Below, piece after piece: positions 53,655 to 61,497 of a stretch of DNA of 64,000 nucleotides. The translations under genes were made by a program, and so were the position numbers. How positions within the stretch are numbered: the stretch's first letter is position 1; the number at the start of each line of letters is the position of its first letter. A model generated the notes under the pieces. That model was not told the DNA's origin. It did not search any database and worked only from the letters and a program-made list of their open reading frames with translations. The DNA lies in NCBI GenBank assembly GCA_949289295.1, contig CASENM010000027.1, positions 100,823 through 164,822 of the forward strand, written 5' to 3'. The stretch is from an uncultured Bacteroides sp. Lineage in GTDB: Bacteria; Bacteroidota; Bacteroidia; Bacteroidales; Bacteroidaceae.

Positions 53655-55349
53655 ATGAAAGAAAGAATAACAGGTTCTGAGGCGTTGATGCGTTCGCTGG
53701 AGCACGAAGGGGTAAAGACCATCTTCGGTTATCCGGGCGGTGCCATCATGCCGGTCTTTGATGCTTTATATGACCATCTTGACAGACTTAATCATATTCT
53801 GGTGCGTCATGAACAGGGAGCGGCTCATGCGGCCCAAGGTTTTGCCCGTGTGTCGGGACAGGTGGGCGTATGTCTGGTGACGAGCGGTCCGGGTGCTACC
53901 AATACGATTACCGGTGTGGCCGATGCCATGATAGACAGTACGCCGATTGTGGTGATTGCCGGCCAGGTGGGTGCCGGACTGTTGGGCACGGATGCGTTTC
54001 AGGAAGTGGACCTGGTGGGAGTGACCCAGCCTATCTCCAAGTGGAGTTATCAGATTCGTAGGGCGGAAGATGTGGCTTGGGCGGTGGCCCGTGCGTTCTA
54101 TATCGCGCGGAGCGGACGTCCGGGGCCGGTCGTGCTTGACTTTACAAGAAATGCCCAGACCGAGTTGGCTGATTATGAACCGGTAAGTCTGGATTTTATC
54201 CGCAGTTATGATCCTGATCCGGAAACTGACCCGAAGATGGTGGCCGAAGCGGTACGTCTTATCAACGAGGCGCAGAAGCCTTTGGTGCTTGTCGGTCAGG
54301 GAGTGGAGTTGGGTAATGCGCAGGAAGAGTTGAAGGTATTTGTGGAGAAGGCCGATATGCCTTGCGGATGCACTTTGCTGGGGCTTTCCGCCTTGCCGAG
54401 CAATCACCGGTTGAATAAGGGTATGCTGGGTATGCATGGTAATCTCGGTCCGAATGTGAAGACCAACGAATGCGATGTACTGATAGCCGTGGGCATGCGC
54501 TTTGATGACCGTGTGACGGGCAAGCTGGAGACGTATGCCAAGCAGGCGAAGGTGATTCATCTGGATGTTGATCCGTCGGAAATCGGGAAGAATGTGCCGG
54601 TGGACGTGCCGGTGCTGGGGAATTGCAAGCGTACTCTGGCTTTGCTGACTGAACTGATTCAGCCGCATAAGCATACGGAATGGATTGAGAGCTTCAAGCC
54701 TTATGAGGAGAAGGAGTTCGAGCAGGTCATCCGGAAGGAGGTCTATCCGGAAAGCGGTCCGATCAATATGGGTGAGGTGGTGCATGCCGTGAGCGAGGCG
54801 ACCCGTAACGAGGCGATACTGGTGACCGATGTGGGTCAGAATCAGATGATGGCGTGTCGTTATTTCAGCTTCTCGAAGAAGCGGAGCATCGTGACTTCCG
54901 GTGGTATGGGAACGATGGGCTTTTGTCTGCCGGCATCTATCGGTGCCACATTCGGTTGTCCCGGCCGTACGGTATGCGCGTTCATGGGCGACGGTGGTTT
55001 GCAGATGACCATGCAGGAGCTGGGTACGGTGATGGAACAAAAGGCTCCGGTAAAGATTATTTTGCTCAACAATAATTATCTGGGCAATGTGCGTCAGTGG
55101 CAGGCCATGTTCTTCAACCGCCGCTATTCGTTCACGCCGATGATGAACCCGGATTACATGCAGATAGCTGCCGCCTACGGCATTCCTTCGCGGAGAGTGA
55201 TGGAACGTGGTGATCTGGGGGATGCCATTCAGGAGATGCTGGCCACTGATGGGCCCTTCCTGCTTGAAGTCTGTGTGGTAGAGGAAGGAAATGTGCTTCC
55301 GATGACACCTCCGGGAAGTTCAGTCAATTATATGTTAATGGAATGTTGA
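53655..55349 (+). CDS. ilvB: acetolactate synthase large subunit
   Basis: ThDP- and FAD-dependent acetohydroxyacid synthase catalytic subunit, 564 residues. The catalytic glutamate is E53 in VRHEQGAAHAAQG, the FAD-region motif is TSGPGATNTITGVADA, and the ThDP motif is MGDGGLQMTMQEL followed by LNNNYLGNVRQWQ. The start is ATG 53655 (MKERITGS); a GTG inside the ilvD end is in frame but unlikely. ilvN follows after 12 bp. Confidence 0.97.
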   Translation: MKERITGSEALMRSLEHEGVKTIFGYPGGAIMPVFDALYDHLDRLNHILVRHEQGAAHAAQGFARVSGQVGVCLVTSGPGATNTITGVADAMIDSTPIVVIAGQVGAGLLGTDAFQEVDLVGVTQPISKWSYQIRRAEDVAWAVARAFYIARSGRPGPVVLDFTRNAQTELADYEPVSLDFIRSYDPDPETDPKMVAEAVRLINEAQKPLVLVGQGVELGNAQEELKVFVEKADMPCGCTLLGLSALPSNHRLNKGMLGMHGNLGPNVKTNECDVLIAVGMRFDDRVTGKLETYAKQAKVIHLDVDPSEIGKNVPVDVPVLGNCKRTLALLTELIQPHKHTEWIESFKPYEEKEFEQVIRKEVYPESGPINMGEVVHAVSEATRNEAILVTDVGQNQMMACRYFSFSKKRSIVTSGGMGTMGFCLPASIGATFGCPGRTVCAFMGDGGLQMTMQELGTVMEQKAPVKIILLNNNYLGNVRQWQAMFFNRRYSFTPMMNPDYMQIAAAYGIPSRRVMERGDLGDAIQEMLATDGPFLLEVCVVEEGNVLPMTPPGSSVNYMLMEC

Positions 55350-55361
55350 TTCAGTCAGGAT

Positions 55362-55913
55362 ATGGAAAATAAGTCATTATATACGATAATTGTTCATTCT
55401 GAGAATATTGCGGGTACGTTGAATCAGATAACAGCCGTGTTCACCCGCCGGCAGATTAATATTGAGAGTCTGAATGTGTCCGCTTCTTCCATCAAGGGAG
55501 TGCATAAATACACGATTACCTGCTGGACTACGGCAGATATTGTGGAAAAAGTCGTGCGTCAGATGGAGAAGAAGATTGACGTGATACAGGCACATTATTT
55601 CACGGACTCTGAGATTTTCCAGCGTGAGGTGGCCATGTATAAGGTCTCGATGCCGGAGTTCCAGTCGAATCCGGAGGCATCGAAAGTGGTACGCCGTGCC
55701 AGTGCGCATATCGTGGAGGTGAATCCTGTTTTTGCCATTGTGGAGAAGGTGGGAATGAGCGATGAGATTACGGCGCTTTACCAGAACCTGAAGGATTTGA
55801 ACTGCGTGTTGCAGTTTGTCCGTTCGGGGCGTATCGCCGTGTCGACAAGCTGTTTTGAGCGTGTCAATGAGTATTTGGCACATCGTGAGGAACGTTACCG
55901 GAACGGAAAATGA
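55362..55913 (+). CDS. ilvN: acetolactate synthase small subunit
   Basis: Regulatory subunit, 183 residues. An N-terminal ACT domain (about 5-78: YTIIVHSENIAGTLNQITAV, RQINIESLNVSASS) binds valine, and a C-terminal ferredoxin-like domain follows. It controls feedback inhibition of IlvB. The length is typical of the ilvN/ilvH group. An acyl-ACP thioesterase gene follows after 43 bp. Confidence 0.95.
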   Translation: MENKSLYTIIVHSENIAGTLNQITAVFTRRQINIESLNVSASSIKGVHKYTITCWTTADIVEKVVRQMEKKIDVIQAHYFTDSEIFQREVAMYKVSMPEFQSNPEASKVVRRASAHIVEVNPVFAIVEKVGMSDEITALYQNLKDLNCVLQFVRSGRIAVSTSCFERVNEYLAHREERYRNGK

Positions 55914-55956
55914 GAGTGAGGACGGATTTTGACGATTTATTGATTGGAATACATAT

Positions 55957-56700
55957 ATGGCAGAAGATAATAAAGTAGGGACTTATCAGTTCGTGGCAGA
56001 ACCGTTTCATGTGGATTTTACGGAACGCCTCACGATGGGGGTGTTGGGTAACCATCTGTTGAATTGCGCGGGATTCCATGCCGCAGAGCGTGGTTTCGGC
56101 ATCGCTACACTGAACGAGAACCATTATACTTGGGTATTGTCGCGTCTGGCCATTGAACTGGAGGATATGCCCAGGGCCTATCGGAAGTTCAGCATACAGA
56201 CGTGGGTGGAGAATGTGTACCGCCTGTTCACTGACCGCAATTTCGCTATCCTGAACGAGGAAGGGAACCCCGTGGGATATGCCCGTTCGGTCTGGGCGAT
56301 GATCAGTATGGAGAGTCGGAAGCCGATTGACTTGCTGACTTTGCACGGAGGGGCGATTACGGACTACATCTGCGATAAGGAATGCCCCATCGCCCGTCCC
56401 GGAAGAATCAAGGTGGACGAAAGTGAGCCGGTGTGTGAGTATCAGGCCAAGTACAGCGACATTGACATCAACGGGCATGTCAACAGCATCAAGTATATCG
56501 AACATATCTTGGATCTGTTTCCTATGGAAATGTTCCGTGAGAAGTCGGTCCGTCGTTTTGAGATGGCTTACGTGGCAGAAAGCTATTATGGTGACCTGTT
56601 GACTTTTTATAGGGAGCAGAAAGCCGAGAACGAATACGATATAGAGGTGAAGAAGAACAATGCGGAAGTAGTTGTTCGAAGTAAAGTGATATTCAATTAA
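55957..56700 (+). CDS. acyl-ACP thioesterase
   Basis: A 247-residue double-hotdog thioesterase of the FatA/FatB-like family (PF01643 type). The first hotdog starts with FHVDFTERLTMGVLGNHLLN, and the second has the catalytic-region motif YSDIDINGHVNSIKYIEHIL. It would release free fatty acids from acyl-ACP. It lies inside the ilv operon, between ilvN and ilvC (53 bp upstream of ilvC). Branched-chain keto acids from this pathway prime the branched fatty acids of Bacteroides, so the pairing may be functional, but this is inference. Confidence 0.88.
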   Translation: MAEDNKVGTYQFVAEPFHVDFTERLTMGVLGNHLLNCAGFHAAERGFGIATLNENHYTWVLSRLAIELEDMPRAYRKFSIQTWVENVYRLFTDRNFAILNEEGNPVGYARSVWAMISMESRKPIDLLTLHGGAITDYICDKECPIARPGRIKVDESEPVCEYQAKYSDIDINGHVNSIKYIEHILDLFPMEMFREKSVRRFEMAYVAESYYGDLLTFYREQKAENEYDIEVKKNNAEVVVRSKVIFN

Positions 56701-56753
56701 CAAATATATTCAATTAACAGGCGGCTCCGGCCGCGTAAAAAGATTGTACGAAA

Positions 56754-57797
56754 ATGGCACAAATGAATTTTGGAGGGGTTATCGAGAATGTGATAACCCG
56801 TGAGGAATTTCCATTGGAAAAGGCACGTGAGGTATTGAAAAATGAGACCATCGCTGTGATCGGCTATGGCGTTCAGGGACCGGGTCAGTCGTTGAACCTG
56901 CGTGACAACGGTTTCAATGTGATTGTCGGACAGCGTCCGGGAAAGACTTACGAGAAGGCTGTGGCCGACGGATGGGTTCCGGGTGAGACATTGTTCAGCA
57001 TTGAAGAGGCATGTCAGAGAGGTACCATCATCATGTGTCTGCTTTCTGATGCGGCCGTGATTTCTGTATGGCCGACCATCAAGCCGCAACTTACCGCAGG
57101 CAAGGCTCTCTATTTCTCACATGGCTTCGCGATTACGTGGAACGACCGTACGGGTGTGGTTCCTCCGACAGATATTGATGTGATTATGGTAGCTCCGAAA
57201 GGTTCGGGTACTTCCTTGCGTACCATGTTTCTGGAAGGCCGTGGCCTGAACTCTTCGTATGCAATCTATCAGGATGCTACAGGAAAGGCATACGACCGTA
57301 CCATTGCTTTGGGAATCGGCATCGGCTCAGGATATCTTTTTGAAACCACTTTCCAGCGTGAGGCTACTTCCGATCTGACCGGTGAGCGTGGCTCGCTGAT
57401 GGGAGCCATCCAGGGACTTTTGCTGGCCCAGTATGAGGTGTTGCGCGAAAACGGACATACTCCTTCGGAAGCTTTCAATGAAACTGTGGAAGAACTGACT
57501 CAGTCATTGATGCCGCTGTTCGCAAAGAACGGTATGGACTGGATGTATGCCAACTGCTCCACTACTGCACAGCGTGGCGCGCTCGACTGGATGGGCCCGT
57601 TCCACGATGCCATCAAGCCAGTGGTACAGAAGCTGTATGAAAGCGTGAAGTGCGGGCACGAGGCTCAGATTTCCATCGACAGCAACTCGAAACCAGATTA
57701 TCGCGACAAGTTGAATGCCGAATTGAAGGCGTTGCGTGAAAGCGAGATGTGGCAGACTGCAGTCACTGTCCGCAAGCTCCGTCCGGAGAACAATTGA
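56754..57797 (+). CDS. ilvC: ketol-acid reductoisomerase
   Basis: Class I KARI, 347 residues. The N-terminal dinucleotide motif is AVIGYGVQGPGQSLNLRD (about 32-49) followed by the cofactor-specificity loop VGQRPGKTYEKA. The C-terminal knotted domain carries SDLTGERGSLMGAIQGL and CSTTAQRGALDW. The specificity loop is not the usual NADPH type I remember from E. coli, so the cofactor should not be assumed. It is the last gene of the ilv operon, and a large hairpin element follows. Confidence 0.95.
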   Translation: MAQMNFGGVIENVITREEFPLEKAREVLKNETIAVIGYGVQGPGQSLNLRDNGFNVIVGQRPGKTYEKAVADGWVPGETLFSIEEACQRGTIIMCLLSDAAVISVWPTIKPQLTAGKALYFSHGFAITWNDRTGVVPPTDIDVIMVAPKGSGTSLRTMFLEGRGLNSSYAIYQDATGKAYDRTIALGIGIGSGYLFETTFQREATSDLTGERGSLMGAIQGLLLAQYEVLRENGHTPSEAFNETVEELTQSLMPLFAKNGMDWMYANCSTTAQRGALDWMGPFHDAIKPVVQKLYESVKCGHEAQISIDSNSKPDYRDKLNAELKALRESEMWQTAVTVRKLRPENN

Positions 57798-57823
57798 CGC
57801 GAGAACAGACACCATTTATTAAG

Positions 57824-57950
57824 AAAAAGAGTGTTTCGTAAGGTCTAAGGACACGGAGACACGGAGGCACAGAGTTTTATATTAAAAAATATATTCTCTG
57901 TGTCTTTGTGTCTCTGTGCTTGATTTTTCACTTACGATGCACTCTTTTTT
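57824..57950. repeat. long imperfect inverted repeat (MITE-like) with CACAGAG core
   Basis: The outer arms AAAAAGAGTGTTTCGTAAG (57824-57842) and the inverse CTTACGATGCACTCTTTTT (near 57931-57949) pair over 19 positions with two mismatches. The inner arms are GGACACGGAGACACGGAGGC plus ACAGAG (about 57849-57874) and CTCTGTGTCTTTGTGTCTCT plus GTGC (about 57896-57919). The AT-rich centre is TTTTATATTAAAAAATATAT. The right end abuts a -7 box TATCTTTG (57952-57959) for the next gene. Confidence 0.82.
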
Positions 57951-57987
57951 ATATCTTTGCATGCGATTAAAACGAGATGATTCCTGT

Positions 57988-60855
57988 ATGAAACGATATA
58001 TTCTTTTGTTTGCAGCATTGTGTGGCATCTGTTTTTCCGCCAATGCACAGAGCTTGGAACGTACTGTCTGTCAGCGTTTGAGGTCATTTTTTAAGAACTA
58101 TGAGACTTCGTATGCCGAAATCGGGGTCAGCAAGCTTGACAGTTTCAAGATAGACCATGAAGGAAAAGTGCTGGGGATATACGCCAATGCCGTTTTCGGC
58201 TATCAGTCTTTTACAGAAGAGAATACTTCTGCCATTTACCGTTCTCTGAAGCAAGTGCTTCCGGGTCCGGTGAATTATTATTCCTTGCGGCTTTATGCAG
58301 ACGGACGGTTGATTGAGGACTTGATACCCAACGCTTTCCGGAAGGAAAAAGACAAATCCAGGCTTTATGGGAAGATAGATTATAAAGGTGAGCCATGGGT
58401 AAAAAATATTTCCCGTCCGTTTGACGTGACTCAAGGACTGTATAACCGCCATCTTGTGGTTTGGCAGAGCCATGGGCGGTTTTATGGAAACGATAGTGGC
58501 AAATGGAGGTGGCAGCGTCCGCCTTTGTTCTGTACGAGAGAGGATTTGTTTACCCAATCGTTTGTGGTACCTTACTTGATTCCGATGCTGGAGAATGCCG
58601 GAGCGGTGGTTTATACCCCCCGTGAACGTGACTGGCAGCATTATGAAGTGATTGTGGACAATAATACCTGTTCTCCCGGGAGCCGTTATCTGGAAGTGAA
58701 CCATAAAAAATACAGATGGTCGGATACGGGTAAGCCGGGGTTTGCACAGAAATACCTTACTTATCCGGACAATCATAATCCGTTTGCTGACGGAACGGCC
58801 CGTTTTATCGCGACTCAGTCGAAATCCGGGAAATCTTTTGCCGAATGGATTCCCAATATACCTGAGAAAGGACGGTATGCGGTTTATGTGAGTTATCAGA
58901 CCTTGCCTGCAAGTGTGACTGACGCAAAATATCTGGTATTTCATAACGGGGGAGTCACCGAATTTGAGGTCAACCAGCAGATGGGAGGCGGAACGTGGGT
59001 CTATCTGGGGACTTTTGAGTTTGACAAGGGGATGAATGATTACGGGATGGTGGTATTGACCAATGAAAGCTCGGAGAAAGGTGTGGTGTGTGCCGATGCG
59101 GTGCGTTTTGGCGGTGGCATGGGAAACATCGCACGCGGAGGAAAGGTGAGCGGCCTGCCCCGTTATCTTGAAGGTGCGCGTTATGCGGCTCAATGGGCCG
59201 GAATGCCTTATTCCATATACAGCAAGAGTGGAGGAGAGAATGATTATAACGATGATATCAACGCCCGTTCGCTCACTACCAATTATCTGAGCGGAGGGTC
59301 TGTATATAATCCGGTGGAGAAAGGTCTGAAAGTGCCTTTTGAACTTTCAGTGGCCTTGCACTCTGACGCGGGCTATAAGGAAGACGATTCGTTGGTCGGT
59401 TCATTGGGCATCTATACCACCGGTTTCAATGACGGCAGGTTGAATTGTGGCATTTCGCGTTATGCTTCACGTGATCTGGCGGATATGGTGCTCACCGGTC
59501 TGCAGCGTGACATCTCTTCCCGTTTCGGTGTACGTTGGATACGGAGAGGGATGTGGAACCGCAATTATAGTGAGACAAGATTGCCTGCTGTCCCTTCCAT
59601 GATTCTTGAACTGCTCTCTCATCAGAATTTTGCGGACATGAAGCTGGGACACGACCCGGCGTTTAAATTTACGGTGGGACGTTCGGTATACAAGTCGGTC
59701 TTGAAATATGTGGCGGAGATGCACGGAACGGACTATACCGTACAGCCGTTGCCGGTCAGTCATTTCGCAATCCATGAGGGAAAGAAGAAAAATACGTTCA
59801 CATTGCGTTGGATTGGTACAGAGGATGTATCGGAACCTTCAGCCACTCCGCAGGGGTATATAGTCTATACCCGTATCGGTTATGGTGGCTTTAACAATGG
59901 GGTGTATGTAAAGAAACCGGAATATACGGTGAAAGTGGAGCCGGGACTTGTGTACAGTTTCAAGGTGACAGCTGTCAATAAAGGAGGGGAAAGTTTTCCG
60001 TCAGAGATTCTTTCAGCTTATAAGTCCGAATATAGCCAGGGAACGTTGTTGATTGTCAGTGCTTTTGACAAACTGTGCGGTCCGGCCCGTATCGAGTCTC
60101 CATCAGCAGAAGGCTTTGATTTGTGGGCTGATCCGGGTTTGTCTTATCAGAATAGTCCGGCGTTCTGCGGATATCAGCAGGGATTCGACCGCAGCCGTAT
60201 GGGAATAGAGACTGCAGGAGGGTTGGGTGTCAGCGACAGTACTCTCGAAGGAAAACTGATTGTGGGCAATACGTTCGATTATGTGTTCGTACATGGAAAA
60301 TCCATTCAGCGTGCCGGAAATTATTCGTTTGTTTCGTGTAGCGATGAAACGGTGGAGAGCGGAAGTGTGCGGTTGGCAGACTATGTGATGGTTGATTTTA
60401 TCAATGGAGCTGACGAAAAAGCTTTATCGCCCGAAATTCGTAGGGCGATAAGTGATTATTGTGGACGGGGAGGCCGTGTGTTGGTCAGTGGTTCTCGCCT
60501 GAAGGAAGGGCTGAATGCAGATAATTTCGGGAGAAATGTGCTGAAATGTACGGATGGAGGTCTATTCGTCAATCTGGGCAATCAGGAGCTTTCGGGTGCC
60601 GGTATGCGTTTTCGTATTGAAGGGAAAGCAAACGGACGGGTTTATGCCGTACCAGCCTTGCAGTGCATATTACCTGTAGCCGGTGCCTATTCCGCTTTTG
60701 TTTATACTGATGGAAATTATGGGACGGGAACTGTTTACCGAGGAGCGGATTACCGTACGTTTGTGCTGGGATTCCCGTTTGAATGCATTCAGGATACTGG
60801 TACCAGAGACTACCTGATGCAGGTCGTCATGAATACATTACTTAAAGAAAAATGA
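57988..60855 (+). CDS. secreted N-acetylmuramoyl-L-alanine amidase-like protein with golvesin-like and FnIII domains
   Basis: A 955-residue exported protein (signal peptide cut near ANAQ). An amidase_3-like fold appears split: FVVPYLIPMLENAGAVVYTP at about 180-199 and the catalytic half with VALHSDAGY and RLPAVPSMILELLSHQNF at about 450-545. Between them lies a golvesin/Xly-type beta-sandwich (about 255-370) with FAEWIPNIPEKGRYAVYVSY. A fibronectin-type-III-like domain (about 590-680) and an alpha/beta C-terminal domain follow. Such proteins are often annotated xanthan lyase, which I do not support. The start is ATG 57988 (MKRYILLF); earlier in-frame starts lie in the repeat. Confidence 0.78.
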   Translation: MKRYILLFAALCGICFSANAQSLERTVCQRLRSFFKNYETSYAEIGVSKLDSFKIDHEGKVLGIYANAVFGYQSFTEENTSAIYRSLKQVLPGPVNYYSLRLYADGRLIEDLIPNAFRKEKDKSRLYGKIDYKGEPWVKNISRPFDVTQGLYNRHLVVWQSHGRFYGNDSGKWRWQRPPLFCTREDLFTQSFVVPYLIPMLENAGAVVYTPRERDWQHYEVIVDNNTCSPGSRYLEVNHKKYRWSDTGKPGFAQKYLTYPDNHNPFADGTARFIATQSKSGKSFAEWIPNIPEKGRYAVYVSYQTLPASVTDAKYLVFHNGGVTEFEVNQQMGGGTWVYLGTFEFDKGMNDYGMVVLTNESSEKGVVCADAVRFGGGMGNIARGGKVSGLPRYLEGARYAAQWAGMPYSIYSKSGGENDYNDDINARSLTTNYLSGGSVYNPVEKGLKVPFELSVALHSDAGYKEDDSLVGSLGIYTTGFNDGRLNCGISRYASRDLADMVLTGLQRDISSRFGVRWIRRGMWNRNYSETRLPAVPSMILELLSHQNFADMKLGHDPAFKFTVGRSVYKSVLKYVAEMHGTDYTVQPLPVSHFAIHEGKKKNTFTLRWIGTEDVSEPSATPQGYIVYTRIGYGGFNNGVYVKKPEYTVKVEPGLVYSFKVTAVNKGGESFPSEILSAYKSEYSQGTLLIVSAFDKLCGPARIESPSAEGFDLWADPGLSYQNSPAFCGYQQGFDRSRMGIETAGGLGVSDSTLEGKLIVGNTFDYVFVHGKSIQRAGNYSFVSCSDETVESGSVRLADYVMVDFINGADEKALSPEIRRAISDYCGRGGRVLVSGSRLKEGLNADNFGRNVLKCTDGGLFVNLGNQELSGAGMRFRIEGKANGRVYAVPALQCILPVAGAYSAFVYTDGNYGTGTVYRGADYRTFVLGFPFECIQDTGTRDYLMQVVMNTLLKEK

Positions 60856-60884
60856 TTGTATAATTTTTTAAAGGGAGGATTACC

Positions 60885-61409
60885 ATGGACAAGAATTTTT
60901 TGGAAATTATCAAGACGCGTCGTAGCTGCCGGAAGTATAAGGCTGAGCAGATAACAGATGAGGAATTGCAAGCTGTGCTTGAAGCCGGCATGTATGCGCC
61001 TACATCAAGAGGCATGCAGTCGCCGTTTATTGTGGCCGTGCAGGACAAGCGACTGATGGATGAGCTTGCTGCCATGAATGCCGGGATTATGGGTGTCACT
61101 TCCAATCCTTATTATGACGCGCCTACATACGTGTTGGTATTCGCGCCTGCCGATGCTCACAATCCGGTTCAGGATGCCAGCTGTGTGCTTGAGAACATGA
61201 TGCTTGCGGCTCATGCCATCGGTTTGGGAAGCTGTTGGATTCATCGGGAACGCGAGATGTTTTCTACGGAAAGAGGTAAGGAACTGATGAAAAGTTGGGG
61301 GCTGCCCGACGGGCTGATGGGAGTCGGCGCGTTGGCTTTGGGTTATCCTGCGGGAGAGCCGGCTCCGGCCAAACCGCGGAAAGAAGGATACTCCCGTATC
61401 ATACGATAG
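60885..61409 (+). CDS. nitroreductase family FMN protein
   Basis: A 174-residue nitroreductase-fold flavoprotein: an N-terminal FMN motif KTRRSCRKYKAEQITDEELQ, the segment AGMYAPTSRGMQSPFIVAV, and the C-terminal GVGALALGYPAGE. It reduces an unknown acceptor with NAD(P)H. A good Shine-Dalgarno-like run, AAGGGAGGA, lies 7 nt before the ATG. It follows the amidase-like gene by 29 bp. Confidence 0.9.
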   Translation: MDKNFLEIIKTRRSCRKYKAEQITDEELQAVLEAGMYAPTSRGMQSPFIVAVQDKRLMDELAAMNAGIMGVTSNPYYDAPTYVLVFAPADAHNPVQDASCVLENMMLAAHAIGLGSCWIHREREMFSTERGKELMKSWGLPDGLMGVGALALGYPAGEPAPAKPRKEGYSRIIR

Positions 61410-61439
61410 CGGATTTGGTGTAAAAGGATAGCCAGGGCA

Positions 61440-61469
61440 TTGATAAAATGATTCCTTTTTGTATCTTTG
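61440..61469 (+). promoter_or_regulatory. promoter of the GH20 gene
   Basis: -33 TTG at 61440-61442, 19-nt spacer, -7 TATCTTTG at 61462-61469, 28 bp before the ATG at 61498. Confidence 0.85.
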
Positions 61470-61497
61470 TTCCATTCTGACTAATCCTTTTACATTT

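Noticed and set aside
53766-55040. A 424-codon open frame antisense to ilvB
   Set aside because: It is a shadow of a strongly conserved gene, His/Arg/Thr-rich and without domain features. Similar long shadows lie opposite the phosphoglucomutase (49748-50812), the DUF5686 receptor (31050-32072), the amidase-like gene (58084-59193) and pstC (24218-25249).
57988-60855. Xanthan lyase as the function of the large secreted protein
   Set aside because: That label is common in annotations, but the catalytic-looking parts match an amidase_3 fold, and I see no polysaccharide-lyase motif.
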